Of a stretch of 64,000 nt of DNA, positions 8,982 through 18,599 are shown one piece after another. A model generated the notes under the pieces. It was not told where the DNA came from, searched no databases, and worked only from the letters and a program-made list of their open reading frames with translations. Positions within the stretch are counted from its first letter, which is position 1. Each line of letters starts with the position of its first letter. The stretch spans positions 992,001-1,056,000 of the forward strand of contig JAGYKE010000005.1 of assembly GCA_018401465.1 (NCBI GenBank). Direction: 5' to 3'. The position numbers and the translations under genes were made by a program. The DNA is from Aestuariivita sp. GTDB lineage: Bacteria > Pseudomonadota > Alphaproteobacteria > Rhodobacterales > Rhodobacteraceae.

Positions 8982-11178
8982 CGCTGTCCTCCACGTTGCT
9001 AAGAACAGGGGACGCAGGGGCGTTCGCTGCTTCGATGTTACGCACGTGGAAGGCCGCGACGCCGTCGTCGGGATGGCTTTCGAGCACGGCACGGTATCGG
9101 GCGAGAGCGAGGGCATGATCGCCCGCCACAAGGGCGTCAAAGGCATCCCGCGTAGCGCGCGCAAGGGCTACAATCTCCGGCGACGGAAGGATGTCTTCCC
9201 CGGCTCCGTAGGCGCCCATCAGTTCGTAGATCGTGACGAGCGTCCTGCGCCCCTTGACGCGCACCTCGTCGATCGGGCGAACACAGAGACGATCTCCGGC
9301 TTCACGGTAAGTGTCGTGGCTGATGCAGATGAGTGTTCCGTAAGGCTTGTTGGCGCCTTCAAGCCGCGAGGCGATGTTCACCCCGTCGCCCAGAACGGTA
9401 TAGCTCAGACGCTCGTTCGAGCCGACGTTGCCGACCAGAACCACATCGGAGTGGATACCTACCCGAAGGCGCATCTCCGGCTCATCGGCATCCCGCCAGT
9501 CCGCGTTCAGCCGCTCCATGTCGCGCTGGATGGACAGCGCGGCGACACAGGCATGCCATGCGTGATCGTCCAGCGGGGCCGGTGCCCCCCAGAAGGCCAT
9601 GACACCATCGCCCACGAACTTGTCGATGGTGCCCAGATCGTTGTGCACCCGGTGGGTGACGACCCCCAGAAGGCTGGAAATCCGCAGGAGAAGATCGCGG
9701 GACGCTACGCGCTCGGCAAGCGTGGAGAACGCTTCGACGTCGCAAAACAGGATCGTCAGGAAGCGGCTTTGACCGCCGAGTTCGAGCTTCTGATCCGAGC
9801 CGAGAAGTTGCCTGACAAGTCCGATGGGTACAAAGCGGGAAAAGGCCTGAACTGCAGTATCAAGAGTTTCGATCGCCCGGGACAGTGCGGCAACCTCGCG
9901 GACCCGGGAGCGGACCACGGGCAGGTCGGAGCTGTCTTCGAGGTTCTGGATCCGCGCCACCTTGCGCGCCAAGCGCTGCAGAGGCAGGGACAGGAGATTT
10001 GCTATGACGTAGATTATCGCCAGTTGCAGAACGATGGCGCCAAAGCCAAGAAGCAACATGTCCCTGTTGTTCTTGGAGAATTCCCCGGTGAAGTCGCCCA
10101 GCGGCGTCAGAACCATCAGACGCCACGGCTTGCCGAGATCTTCTTCGAACGATGACAGCCCGACGATGTAGGATTGACCGGCCAGATCGAATTCATAGAC
10201 CTCTTCCTCGCCTTCAAACGGTCTTTGCCCATAGGCAAAGGCCACAAGCCGGTTTTCCACGTCGGCCACATGAGGAAGCGCAACCCTGTCGTTGTCGCTG
10301 CCATAGGCGGTCGTCTCGTCGGACGCCGCCAGAACGAGACCATTTTCATCGAGCAGGTAGCTCAGGCTGTTGGGGCTGACCGATTTTTGGGCCAGATAGC
10401 GTGAAAAGCTGTCGAGCGTGACATCCGCCGCGACGACCCCGGCGAGAGCGCCATCAACAGAAAAGGCTTCGGCCACGGTGAACCCCACCAGACCGAAGGC
10501 CCAGAACACCTCGGGATCCGTAATGACGGTGGATTCTGCGGCGACGGCAACGTTGTACCATGGCCGTTTCCGCGGATCATACCCGGTCTCGGCCGCCACT
10601 TCACCCAGCTCGGTCTGCCCGGAGTCGATGAAGACATAGCGGTCGAGAACCGGCTGCCCTTCAGCGGGAAGCACTAACCGGTAGGCGTACTTCGATGCAG
10701 CCGGCGGGACTGTTCCGTGAATAGGGGCCGTGGGATCTTGAAGGCGTCTTGCCTGGCGAAACGAGCCGTCCTCCGTTCCCACGTAGACGTTGACCATCGT
10801 CTCGCTGTGCTGCAACACACCGAACAGGTAACTCAAGGAACCGTTGTCGGACAGGAAGTCCGGGGCTTTCCGCCCGAGTTCCGCCGTGTTCGAGATAATG
10901 GACTTCAATGCGTGAAATTCGGCTGCGATCTCACGCATCGTTTCGCTTCGGAATCTCTCGACCAGTTCCACGGCCTGCGCCCGCGCGACATTCTGGGCGG
11001 ACGTGAAGTTTATCTGGATGTTGGCCAAGAGCACAGGAACCGTTGTCAACACGAACACGGTCATGATCGTCAGTTTCAGCGGCAGGGTGAAACGGCGGGA
11101 CTGAGGGCCCCTCGTCACATGACCCGGCGCACCCAAGCCCCCCTGCGATCCGGACGGCAAATCGGTCAAATCCCGCAT
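8968..11178 (-). CDS. Membrane-bound class III adenylate/guanylate cyclase with extracytoplasmic Cache sensor
   Basis: This 736-residue protein has TM1 (KLTIMTVFVLTTVPVLLANI) and a periplasmic dCache-like sensor region with the typical GYDPRKRPWY segment. TM2 lies near DMLLLGFGAIVLQLAIIYVIA, and a linker leads to a C-terminal class III catalytic domain. The metal-binding Asp (FCDVEAF), the base-recognising Lys (IDKFVGDG), the second Asp of VGDG, and the transition-state Asn/Arg pair in LGDGVNIASRLEG are all present, so it should be active. A short tail (APEVVAL...) follows. I chose ATG 11178 with a nearby GGA; a GTG at 11238 is in frame but has no ribosome site. It heads the operon with methyltransferase, fusion transporter and permease. 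Confidence 0.9.
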   Translation of the reverse strand: MRDLTDLPSGSQGGLGAPGHVTRGPQSRRFTLPLKLTIMTVFVLTTVPVLLANIQINFTSAQNVARAQAVELVERFRSETMREIAAEFHALKSIISNTAELGRKAPDFLSDNGSLSYLFGVLQHSETMVNVYVGTEDGSFRQARRLQDPTAPIHGTVPPAASKYAYRLVLPAEGQPVLDRYVFIDSGQTELGEVAAETGYDPRKRPWYNVAVAAESTVITDPEVFWAFGLVGFTVAEAFSVDGALAGVVAADVTLDSFSRYLAQKSVSPNSLSYLLDENGLVLAASDETTAYGSDNDRVALPHVADVENRLVAFAYGQRPFEGEEEVYEFDLAGQSYIVGLSSFEEDLGKPWRLMVLTPLGDFTGEFSKNNRDMLLLGFGAIVLQLAIIYVIANLLSLPLQRLARKVARIQNLEDSSDLPVVRSRVREVAALSRAIETLDTAVQAFSRFVPIGLVRQLLGSDQKLELGGQSRFLTILFCDVEAFSTLAERVASRDLLLRISSLLGVVTHRVHNDLGTIDKFVGDGVMAFWGAPAPLDDHAWHACVAALSIQRDMERLNADWRDADEPEMRLRVGIHSDVVLVGNVGSNERLSYTVLGDGVNIASRLEGANKPYGTLICISHDTYREAGDRLCVRPIDEVRVKGRRTLVTIYELMGAYGAGEDILPSPEIVALARATRDAFDALVAGDHALALARYRAVLESHPDDGVAAFHVRNIEAANAPASPVLSNVEDSDAEI

Positions 11179-12142
11179 TGGCTGATCCAAATCACACGCT
11201 CGCGGCTGAGACGTGCGTCGCAGAGCGGGAAAAACCACACACGTCGGTTCTGGGCATGATGCACGACATGCAGTCCCTGCACATTGAGGTGGTCTGGAAA
11301 TGGTTCATGAAATGTCACCACTTTAATTCAGCCAAGATAATGTCATGCGTTCGGCTCATTCCTCGCGTCACCATACATCCGCACAGGCGTCTAGGTTCAT
11401 GCACTCAATTGAAGTCTAAATCGATTTGATTAGGCAATTGGTTCCGGCACTAGGTTGGCTTTCCGGCAAAGTCCTTGACGCCGCACAATTGCCTCCTGTC
11501 GTTTTATCTCAGATGAGCGCATTGCCCGGGACCGGCCCAAGTGTGCGCTTCGTGTTTCAGATTATTCCGATTACCCTTGGAAAACTGGATGCCTTTCGCA
11601 TCTTTCAAGGCAAAGATCACTCTTTGCGTGTCGATTTGGAAAAGGTCAGCCAATGCCATTTCTCTAAGCTGTCGAACCCTGTCTCGCAAATATCTGGCGG
11701 CCGGGTTCCGAGATCGAATAACGGCATGGAGATTGCTCCGAGACAGCTGTGGGAACGCGTCTAATCGCGACACTGTCATCCGGACCAGGAAAGCTGTAGA
11801 GAGCAAAAGATACTATTTTGTATCCATTGTTTTCTGAAAATGCGGCCATCGCAATTCGCATCCGATACGTCAGCACTTTGCCCCGGCGATCACGGCCGAA
11901 CATTCATCCAGCTGCGGGCGGAGACCGGCTGGCATTGCCCTGATCGGCGTGGATGCGACCCGCGCGGAAGGCTTCACCGGGTTGTGACGATACGGTGAAA
12001 CGCTTGCTGCAGGCGCCCTCGGGCAGCCGCATCATTCCCCTCGGCCACAGGAGATGGAGAGGTTTTCGCCTGCAAGATGCGCGCAAACGCGTCGCGTCTG
12101 GGCAACGGTCTGCCCGGTGAGGACGGCAAAGCCTCTGACCCG
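11179..12142. other. Non-coding stretch of about 960 bp, nothing recognisable
   Basis: The region upstream of the cyclase is more AT-rich than its neighbours, especially at about 11300-11480 and 11800-11850. Several frames of 60-116 codons are open (for instance 11426-11764 on + and 11504-11806 on -), but none has a clear ribosome site, a recognised motif or typical codon use. It must hold the cyclase promoter. I cannot point to one with confidence. Confidence 0.5.
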
Positions 12143-12316
12143 TCACAAGAACAGTAGAACCATAACAAGGAGCGCAACGCCAACGGCCGCAAGGAAAGGA
12201 AGTTGGCCGGTGATCAGCTGCCAGTCGGACAGCGGATGGAAGCACTTCCCGCATCTCGTCGCACCGAGGCGCATGCGGTGATTGCAGCTACTGCACTTCA
12301 GAAAGCGGATCGCCAT
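12143..12316 (-). CDS. Small zinc-ribbon membrane protein, 57 residues
   Basis: This short gene has an N-terminal zinc-ribbon pattern and a C-terminal membrane helix. The first Cys pair is C8-S-S-C11 (KCSSCNHRMR) and the second is C22-G-K-C25 (RCGKCFH), a spacing typical of minimal zinc ribbons. From residue 37 the chain is hydrophobic (TGQLPFLAAVGVALLVMVL) up to the C-terminus LLFL. A G-rich run (TTGGGGGGCAAC) precedes the ATG and could bind the ribosome. It lies 316 bp downstream of, and on the same strand as, the histidine kinase gene. The function is unknown; similar small zinc-ribbon membrane proteins exist but I cannot name a family. Confidence 0.65.
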   Translation of the reverse strand: MAIRFLKCSSCNHRMRLGATRCGKCFHPLSDWQLITGQLPFLAAVGVALLVMVLLFL

Positions 12317-12632
12317 GTTGCCCCCCCAACGGGCACCGAAAGAATGTCCGAGTCACTCGGAACAGATCAGTCCAGCGCAAGAGCTATGCATCAAGACGAT
12401 ACTTTTTATCTTTTTTTGCTTAGTTCCTCATCCGCAGCGCCACGGAAGGCTGCTGATCTTTAGCCGACGACCGGTCCGGTACAATGCTTCCGCCTTCACG
12501 CGACCATTGCGGCGGGCCGCGTCTGTCTGGCTGACGACAATCGGTGGCTGCCCTGCACAAAAGTGCGCAAGGGAACTTCCGGGCTGAGGAGTGCCTTGCG
12601 CCCCTGCCCCGTGGCGCCTGTCTTCGAAGAGA
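12317..12632. other. Intergenic stretch without recognisable gene
   Basis: This 316-bp interval lies between the zinc-ribbon protein and the histidine kinase. It has an AT-rich patch at about 12390-12430 (ACTTTTTATCTTTTTTTGC). The patch may serve as an unstructured terminator region for the kinase gene or as a promoter area for the small gene, read on the minus strand. No hairpin with a convincing stem was found. Confidence 0.4.
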
Positions 12633-14162
12633 CTAGCCGGATTTCGATTGCCCCTTTAACGCCCCTTCGTCGTCTCGGTCGCGCGGGGGATCCATGCACA
12701 GGAAAACGCTCACGATCGTTCCCTTGCCGGCGCGGCTGTCAATCTTGACGCCACCATTGTAGGCCCGGGCGAGCTCTGCGATGACGAACATCCCAAGTCC
12801 GTGTCCCTGCTCGCCCTTGGAGGAGACGTAGGGATCGAAGATGCGCCCGATCATGGCATCGGGTATCCCCGTTCCATTGTCCGTGACCCGCACCCTTGCA
12901 TAGGTCTTGTCGGGGTCCAGAGCGCCGGTGCTCAGGTGTCCGATCTGCCGACCCGTTATCACATCCAGTTCGAGGCTGATGTCACCGGCCTTTGGATCGA
13001 CTGCCTCCATCGCGTTCAGCAACACATTCATGACGATCTGAGAGACATCGTTGCGTGCCGCGAGAAGCTCGACCGGTTGTTCTGGAAGCGAAATTGAAAG
13101 GGGTACGCTTTCGGGCAGGGTTTCGTGCATGAGTCGGGCAATGTGATCCAGAACGGTCCGCAAGTCGATACGCGCCCGGGGTTCCGCCATCTGACCGAGG
13201 ACCAGGCGCTCCCGTATCAGTGTCGTCGCTTGCTGCACAGTCTGCGAGATCACGGCCGCCTGTTTTGCGGGGTCATCTTCGGCCTCGCTCTCAATCAGGC
13301 TCGCCAGTTGTTGGATCAGACCCAGCATGTTCACCAGATCATGCGCGGCACCGGCTGTCAGGAGGTGCACGATTTCATTGCGCTGCGACGCGATCAGACC
13401 TTCGCGCAACCGCTGGCGGTCGGCTTCGATGCGCATGTGCTCCGCGATGTCGCGGGTCGTCCAGATGCAGCTGTTGTCCTCGCCTGAGAAGACCGAAACT
13501 TGGCAGAAGATCGCACCGTCATCGTTCAGGCGTTTTCCCTTGAGTTCGCCATGCCACGACCCTTCCTCGTGCACCGCAGGCAGAACGACGTCCCTGACAT
13601 GCGAAACGATTTCAGGATTGCAGATGTCCGACCACAGAAGCCGCCGGGCGATGTCGCCCGATTGATGGACACCGAACATGTCGCGGAAGGACGGATTCAT
13701 GTAGGTGAAGTGACCGTGCCGGTTCGCGATGGCCGTTCCATCCTGGATATCCCGCAAGGCGAGGCTGTTGCGGGAAACACGGTCGGCAATCGATGCTGTC
13801 TTGTCGCTCGGAAGGAAGGCAATGCCGCCGATCTTGCGCGCCGTATGATCCCGCGCCCGCTCTGTGACACAGCCGATAAACGACACCCACTTGTAGCCGC
13901 CGCCTCCGCCCCTGAGGCGCAGGTCGATCGCCAACCGTTGCGCGCGGCCTGCGATCAGGTCGCGTTGCGCCAGCAGAGCCGGGGCAACATCATCCGGATG
14001 AAGCAGGTTGATCGTGGCCTCACCCGACAGAATCTCCGTCCGAAGGTCGGAGTCGAGAAGTATGAGGATCGGCCTGGAGAGCCACAGCCTTTGGGCGGCA
14101 AGATCACTCTCCCAGACGCCGACACCGGTGGTGTAGAGCAATCTGTCAAGGCTGCTAGGCAT
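12633..14162 (-). CDS. Soluble sensor histidine kinase with PAS domains
   Basis: This 509-residue kinase has no membrane helices. The N-terminal 250 residues look like two PAS-type domains: GVGVWESDLAAQRLWLS with a D-H-P-D-D-V segment, then DGTAIANRHGHFTYMNPSFRDMFG. The dimerisation/phosphoacceptor region has its His at about 274 in GAAHDLVNMLGL. The ATPase has an N box (IVMNVLLNAMEAVDP), a G1 box (VTDNGTGIP) and a G2 box (GEQGHGLGMFV). The start at 14162 follows GGAAGGAAGGC; an in-frame start at 14213 lacks it. There is no receiver in the protein; nearby candidates include the LuxR regulator (17722) or the receiver of the hybrid kinase. The signal is probably cytosolic (redox, light or ligand). 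Confidence 0.85.
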   Translation of the reverse strand: MPSSLDRLLYTTGVGVWESDLAAQRLWLSRPILILLDSDLRTEILSGEATINLLHPDDVAPALLAQRDLIAGRAQRLAIDLRLRGGGGGYKWVSFIGCVTERARDHTARKIGGIAFLPSDKTASIADRVSRNSLALRDIQDGTAIANRHGHFTYMNPSFRDMFGVHQSGDIARRLLWSDICNPEIVSHVRDVVLPAVHEEGSWHGELKGKRLNDDGAIFCQVSVFSGEDNSCIWTTRDIAEHMRIEADRQRLREGLIASQRNEIVHLLTAGAAHDLVNMLGLIQQLASLIESEAEDDPAKQAAVISQTVQQATTLIRERLVLGQMAEPRARIDLRTVLDHIARLMHETLPESVPLSISLPEQPVELLAARNDVSQIVMNVLLNAMEAVDPKAGDISLELDVITGRQIGHLSTGALDPDKTYARVRVTDNGTGIPDAMIGRIFDPYVSSKGEQGHGLGMFVIAELARAYNGGVKIDSRAGKGTIVSVFLCMDPPRDRDDEGALKGQSKSG

Positions 14163-14431
14163 ATGATGCCTTCCTTCCAGCGGGGGCTTATTGATACTTC
14201 GTGGCGCTCGCACCCCGGTCCGCGCAAATTCAGCTCAGGCTTGTACCGTAGGCTGACCCGCAAGATATGAGGGTCTGCAGCCGCAAAACTCATACAAAAA
14301 TTGTCTACCTATTTACCTGTTCGAGTATGTTCTGGTGAGCAGGAGATGCAACACCAACATGGTCGGTCATGCTTCAGGCGCATAGCAATATGCCGAATCT
14401 TCGAGGGCTCTGAAGGTCAGGGATGGGCATC

Positions 14432-17002
14432 CTAACCCGCCTTGGGAAAGGAAGCCGCTGCTAGGTGTTCTCGCGTTGCGCGGGTTTCTGCCTCTGCCAG
14501 CAGCGACCGCAGCGCCGGGACCACCTGTTCCGCGGATGGATGGCCCAAGCTATCCATGTCCTTCTTGAGCCCGAGAAGCCCCTCTCCGAGCGCCGAGAAC
14601 CCGATCATCGACGTGGACCCGATGGCATCATGCAGCGCTTGGCCTTTCTGCTCCCCAGATGCGGTTTCATCGGCAAGCAGGTCGAGAGCGCGGCGCGCGT
14701 CTTGCAAGGCTTCGTTCACCAGCTTCTGTGCCGTGTCAGCACCCAGCATGTCGCACAGATCCTCGAAATCGAAACTGTCTTCACCCGCGTCCCGAGCCTG
14801 CAGCGCATCCTCGGCATCGCTGTGCTCGGCCGAATCGGAACCGTATTGCAAAATAGCCTCGATCTGTTTGTGCGTGATAGGTTTTGACAGGACTGCATCA
14901 ATGCCGATGCGGGAGGCTTCCTCGGGGTCGATCTGTTCCGGCACGGCTGTGACCAACAGAATTGTCGCCTCGCGTGACGCACCGCCGGCCCGGATCTGGC
15001 GTGCGACGTCCAGCCCGTTCAGTCCCGGCATCAGGTAGTCCAGCACGATCAGCGCAAGACGTTGCTCCTTGGCGCGCGCGGCAGCGTCTTCTCCATTCAT
15101 GGCCTCGGAGACGCGGAAGCCAAGGCGTTCCACCATGTACCGCATCAAGGTCACATTGACTGCGTTATCGTCAGCAATGAGTGCATGCCCATCACGCTCG
15201 ACCCGGCGCGGCAATGGTCCCGGCAGGTTCTTGACACGGGCCGCGGGGACCGGTGCCAATGTCAACGCGAACCTGAAACAACTGCCGCCGCCTGGGACGG
15301 TTTCGAGCTCTATGCGGCCGCCCATAGCCTCGACCAGACTCCGGGCCACAGACAGGCCAAGACCTGCGGCTTGGCGCACGGGGAATAAGCCGTATCTGAG
15401 CTTCTCGAAGGGTTCGAAAATTCTGGCCTGATCCACGGACGCGATTCCGATACCGTCATCCTGAACTTCTACGTCAAGCCGGGTTGCATCGCCCCCGGAA
15501 TGCGAAAAAGCCAGCGTTGTCGTGACCACGCCCTGTGGGCTGTGGGTGATCGCGTTCTGGAGCAGCTTGTCGAGCACGCGGGAAAAGGCGATGGCGCTGC
15601 CACGGTAGAGCCCGGGTTCCGGCTCTCCCGTGATCTGCAGGTTCAGGGTGTTGCCGGACTGTCCGATCTCCGACCGCTTCTTCGCGATCAGATCGGCAGC
15701 GATTCTCGCGGGGCAGAAAAACGCCTGCGCCCGCACGGCGTCGGCGCGGGCAATGTCGAGAATATCTTCGACAAGCGAAAGCTGTTGCAGCGCAGATGCG
15801 CGGGCAATGGCCAGCATCCGGGCGGGATGGCCATCGAACCCTTCGGCCTCGAGAAGCTCTATGGCGCCAAGCAGACCGTGAAGCGGCGTGCGCATTTCAT
15901 GACTGACCGACGTCAGAAAACGATCCTTGGCCGCCGCGTGAGCGGCCGCGGCCTCGGTCGCGTTCCGCATTCTGCGTTCCGCCCCATCTTCAAGCGTCAT
16001 GTCCCTAAGCACGAACAGAAGCATCGAACGCTTGCCGTCTGCAGTCGGCGTTGAAACAACCGAAACATCGACCGGTATGGATCGTCCGCCCTGAGCCAGC
16101 GCTTCGCTCCGATAGCGCCTTGCCCCGATCCTGCTGGCGAACTCTTCGGTCAGGAAACGGCTCATTTTCAGATGGGGCAGCGCCTTCTTGTCCAGCTGCG
16201 CTGTTGAGAAGGGCGCCATCTCATCGCCAAGCATGGCGAGCGCTGCCGGGTTGGCCCGGCGCACCCTGCCCGTCATGTCGGTCAGTACGATCGCATCTGT
16301 TGCGCTGTCGAGGACACGTCGCAGCATGTCGGCTGTCCGACGGCTTGCTTCAGCACGTTCTTCAAGAGCGGCCCACAAGCGACGCGACAGAAGAGCAGCC
16401 GCAACCATCATGGCCAGAAGCATCAACGAGATCGCGATATAGACTGAAAGAACGGCTTTCTCTTCCCGTCGGGCAGCCTCGGTTTCATCGACAATTTGCA
16501 TCAGGCCTGCCAGCGAGGTCTCCCGGACCACGGGCCACCCCTTCTCCAGCGCGAGGGTCAGCGCAGCCAGCTTCTCGCTGTCCGGCTGATCGAGCGCCCC
16601 GATCTGGCCCTCCAGATCTGCAAGCAATTCCTCGATTTCGACGATCGCCGCGGCAAGCTCATCATTCCTTTGGTCCGTGGGGACCGTGGCCAGAAAGGCC
16701 GTCAGGCGGCTGATGAGAATGTCGAACGCAAGATCGATCCTGTCCTTGTCGACCGGGCGGCCAAGCACCTTCTTTTCGCTTTTCCGGCTGACCTTCAGCC
16801 TGAGGTTCATGTAGCTCGATTCAAGCTGCGACATGGTCCAGGTGCGATTGTCGGAAGTGGCCTTCTTGAGCGCGTCACGCTTGTCTACCAGAATAAAAGT
16901 GTTCACAAGCAAAGCGATAGCCGCAATCAGGATCGTCACAACCAAACACAGTGCCGCGACTGAACCTGCCGGTTTTCTGTAATGACCGCTTGCGTCGGGC
17001 AC
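14432..17002 (-). CDS. Membrane hybrid histidine kinase with PAS, receiver and HPt domains
   Basis: This 856-residue protein has TM1 (about 15-35), a periplasmic helical region rich in Leu and Asp, and TM2 (about 195-212). A PAS domain (LRRVLDSATDAIVLTDMTGRV) follows, then a HisKA with His 368 (SVSHEMRTPLHG), an ATPase (GIGIASVDQARIFEPFEKL, GLGLSVARSLVEAMGG), a receiver with Asp 655 (LIVLDYLMPGLNG), and a C-terminal HPt with His 791 (ALHDAIGSTSMIGF). It thus carries a complete phosphorelay. The start is GTG at 17002, 2 bp after the stop of the molybdopterin-fold gene, so the two are likely translationally coupled. The LuxR regulator divergent to it (17722) is a plausible partner. Confidence 0.9.
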   Translation of the reverse strand: MPDASGHYRKPAGSVAALCLVVTILIAAIALLVNTFILVDKRDALKKATSDNRTWTMSQLESSYMNLRLKVSRKSEKKVLGRPVDKDRIDLAFDILISRLTAFLATVPTDQRNDELAAAIVEIEELLADLEGQIGALDQPDSEKLAALTLALEKGWPVVRETSLAGLMQIVDETEAARREEKAVLSVYIAISLMLLAMMVAAALLSRRLWAALEERAEASRRTADMLRRVLDSATDAIVLTDMTGRVRRANPAALAMLGDEMAPFSTAQLDKKALPHLKMSRFLTEEFASRIGARRYRSEALAQGGRSIPVDVSVVSTPTADGKRSMLLFVLRDMTLEDGAERRMRNATEAAAAHAAAKDRFLTSVSHEMRTPLHGLLGAIELLEAEGFDGHPARMLAIARASALQQLSLVEDILDIARADAVRAQAFFCPARIAADLIAKKRSEIGQSGNTLNLQITGEPEPGLYRGSAIAFSRVLDKLLQNAITHSPQGVVTTTLAFSHSGGDATRLDVEVQDDGIGIASVDQARIFEPFEKLRYGLFPVRQAAGLGLSVARSLVEAMGGRIELETVPGGGSCFRFALTLAPVPAARVKNLPGPLPRRVERDGHALIADDNAVNVTLMRYMVERLGFRVSEAMNGEDAAARAKEQRLALIVLDYLMPGLNGLDVARQIRAGGASREATILLVTAVPEQIDPEEASRIGIDAVLSKPITHKQIEAILQYGSDSAEHSDAEDALQARDAGEDSFDFEDLCDMLGADTAQKLVNEALQDARRALDLLADETASGEQKGQALHDAIGSTSMIGFSALGEGLLGLKKDMDSLGHPSAEQVVPALRSLLAEAETRATREHLAAASFPKAG

Positions 17003-17004
17003 CT

Positions 17005-17505
17005 TCAGGACCCCGGGAGGACTTCTATGCTCACGAGTTGCCAGATCGAGTACGCGAAGATCTGTTCGTTGCGAAAGCGGGGCTCGGCGTCATACGGGAA
17101 GATGATCCACAGCGGCCCCTTGTCCCGCACGCCGAAACGCTCTCCATCGCGCAGGACCGCGACAATCGGGAGGGTTTCCTCAACAACCTCACGCGGAATC
17201 TTCACGGCGTAATCGTTCAGCGCAACCAGCCTCAGATCGCCATCGCCGGCCCCTGCTGCCTTGAGAACGTCCGAAAGCGCCGGCCCCGAGAATGTCTCAG
17301 CCCCGGATGTCCAGATGGTTTCTGTGACGATATCCTGCTGGGGGAGGGTGAGCAGCGCTTCGATATCGAACCCTGCACTGGATTGACCCTGCAGGTCCCC
17401 GTCGATGCGGAGCAGGACGTTATCCTGCGCTGCAGAGGGTGTCATGAAAGCAAACAGCGTCATCATTGACGCCGCGACCGCAAGACCCAGTTCACGCCTG
17501 AACAT
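17005..17505 (-). CDS. Exported molybdopterin-binding-fold protein lacking cysteine
   Basis: This is a 166-residue protein with a signal peptide (about 1-26, ending SAAQD). The mature part resembles the sulfite-oxidase-type molybdopterin fold seen in small 'molybdopterin-dependent oxidoreductase' proteins: FSGPALSDVLKAAGA, LRLVALNDYAVKIP, GPLWIIFPYD and IFAYSIWQLVSIEV. The catalytic Cys of that family is absent; no cysteine occurs anywhere in the chain. It may therefore bind a ligand without catalysis, perhaps acting as a periplasmic input protein for the hybrid kinase encoded right behind it. That role is inference from the 2-bp gap. Confidence 0.75.
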   Translation of the reverse strand: MFRRELGLAVAASMMTLFAFMTPSAAQDNVLLRIDGDLQGQSSAGFDIEALLTLPQQDIVTETIWTSGAETFSGPALSDVLKAAGAGDGDLRLVALNDYAVKIPREVVEETLPIVAVLRDGERFGVRDKGPLWIIFPYDAEPRFRNEQIFAYSIWQLVSIEVLPGS

Positions 17506-17721
17506 GACGCAATCCCCCTTAAGGATACAACTGCAAGGAGTCGTAACAGGATCATCCGAAGGACGCGAAATATCTTTCGATACAGATTATGATCCTGAGA
17601 TTTGCATTCCCACCATGAGCAGCGTCTATATACACCTTTGACACGCAAGGGATTCGCACCCGCGGACCCCGCAAGAACAAGACCCGATGACCATTCCGGG
17701 CACCGTAACGAGAGAGGACCT

Positions 17722-18396
17722 ATGACAGGGGATGTACAGCACGCGCCAAGGGCAGAAGACGACCTCGAGATGAGTGGAAAGGCGAAAATTCTGATTGCCG
17801 ACGACCACCGGATGATCACCGAGGCCGTGGCCCGCCTGCTGGATCGGACCGGAGCATTCGAAGCTCATGTGGTCGGAACGCTGGCCGAAGCGATACAGGA
17901 ACTGTCGCGCGACACATCCTACGATCTGGTGCTGCTTGACGTACGCATGCCGGGCATGAGCGGCCTTGACAGCGTGCGGCGCGTCGTTGCGCGGGCCGGT
18001 GACGCAAAGGTGGCTTTGTTTTCGGGGGAAGCGGATCGCCGATTTGTCGCGGGCGCCGTAAAGCTCGGGGCACGCGGACTGATCCCCAAGACCATGCCGC
18101 TGAAGTCGCTGGTGAGCGCATTGCATTTCGTCCTGTCCGGCGAAATTTTCCTGCCGGCCGAAACACCGGCCTCCTTGACCGAGGGAACAGCCGAGCCGAA
18201 TACGGAGAGCCTGACGGAACTGGAGCTTTCCATTCTGCGCTTTGCGGCCGACGGCATGACGAACAAGGAAATCGCGTTGCAGATCGACGGGACCGAGGTT
18301 GCGGTCAAGATGCACATGCGGGCGATCTGTCAGAAGCTGAATGCGCGCAATCGCACGCACGCCGCCATCATCGCACGACAGCTCACACTGATATGA
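17722..18396 (+). CDS. NarL/FixJ-type response regulator (receiver plus LuxR HTH)
   Basis: This 224-residue protein has a receiver domain with the acidic pair (IADDH), phosphoacceptor Asp 73 (LLDVRMPGMSG) and Lys 123 (LIPKTMP). It ends in a LuxR helix-turn-helix (LTELELSILRFAADGMTNKEIALQIDGTEVAVKMHMRAICQKL...). The fold is complete, so it should be phosphorylatable and DNA-binding. I chose ATG 17722, preceded by GAGAGGACCT; an internal ATG at 17770 is a second possibility. It is divergent from the SUOX-fold/hybrid-kinase pair and is their likely output regulator. Confidence 0.9.
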   Translation: MTGDVQHAPRAEDDLEMSGKAKILIADDHRMITEAVARLLDRTGAFEAHVVGTLAEAIQELSRDTSYDLVLLDVRMPGMSGLDSVRRVVARAGDAKVALFSGEADRRFVAGAVKLGARGLIPKTMPLKSLVSALHFVLSGEIFLPAETPASLTEGTAEPNTESLTELELSILRFAADGMTNKEIALQIDGTEVAVKMHMRAICQKLNARNRTHAAIIARQLTLI

Positions 18397-18599
18397 TCGG
18401 CGTCAGCCGGCGGTTCCCTGTCATCCTGAAGCCTTGGCCCGGACGCGTGACCGACACAGCCCCGTCAACATTAAGGGCCTGACACAAGGCAGTCCTGCGC
18501 GGAGCTGGTACTTCAATCCCGCGGACGTTGCGGATCGACGCAATCGCCAGACCATGATCCCCGAACCGGGATAAGGCGCAAAGTGTGGCGCCGTTCTTC

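Noticed and set aside
11426-11806. Overlapping small frames in the region upstream of the cyclase
   Set aside because: No ribosome site, no motif and overlapping frames on both strands; they are probably chance frames in non-coding DNA.
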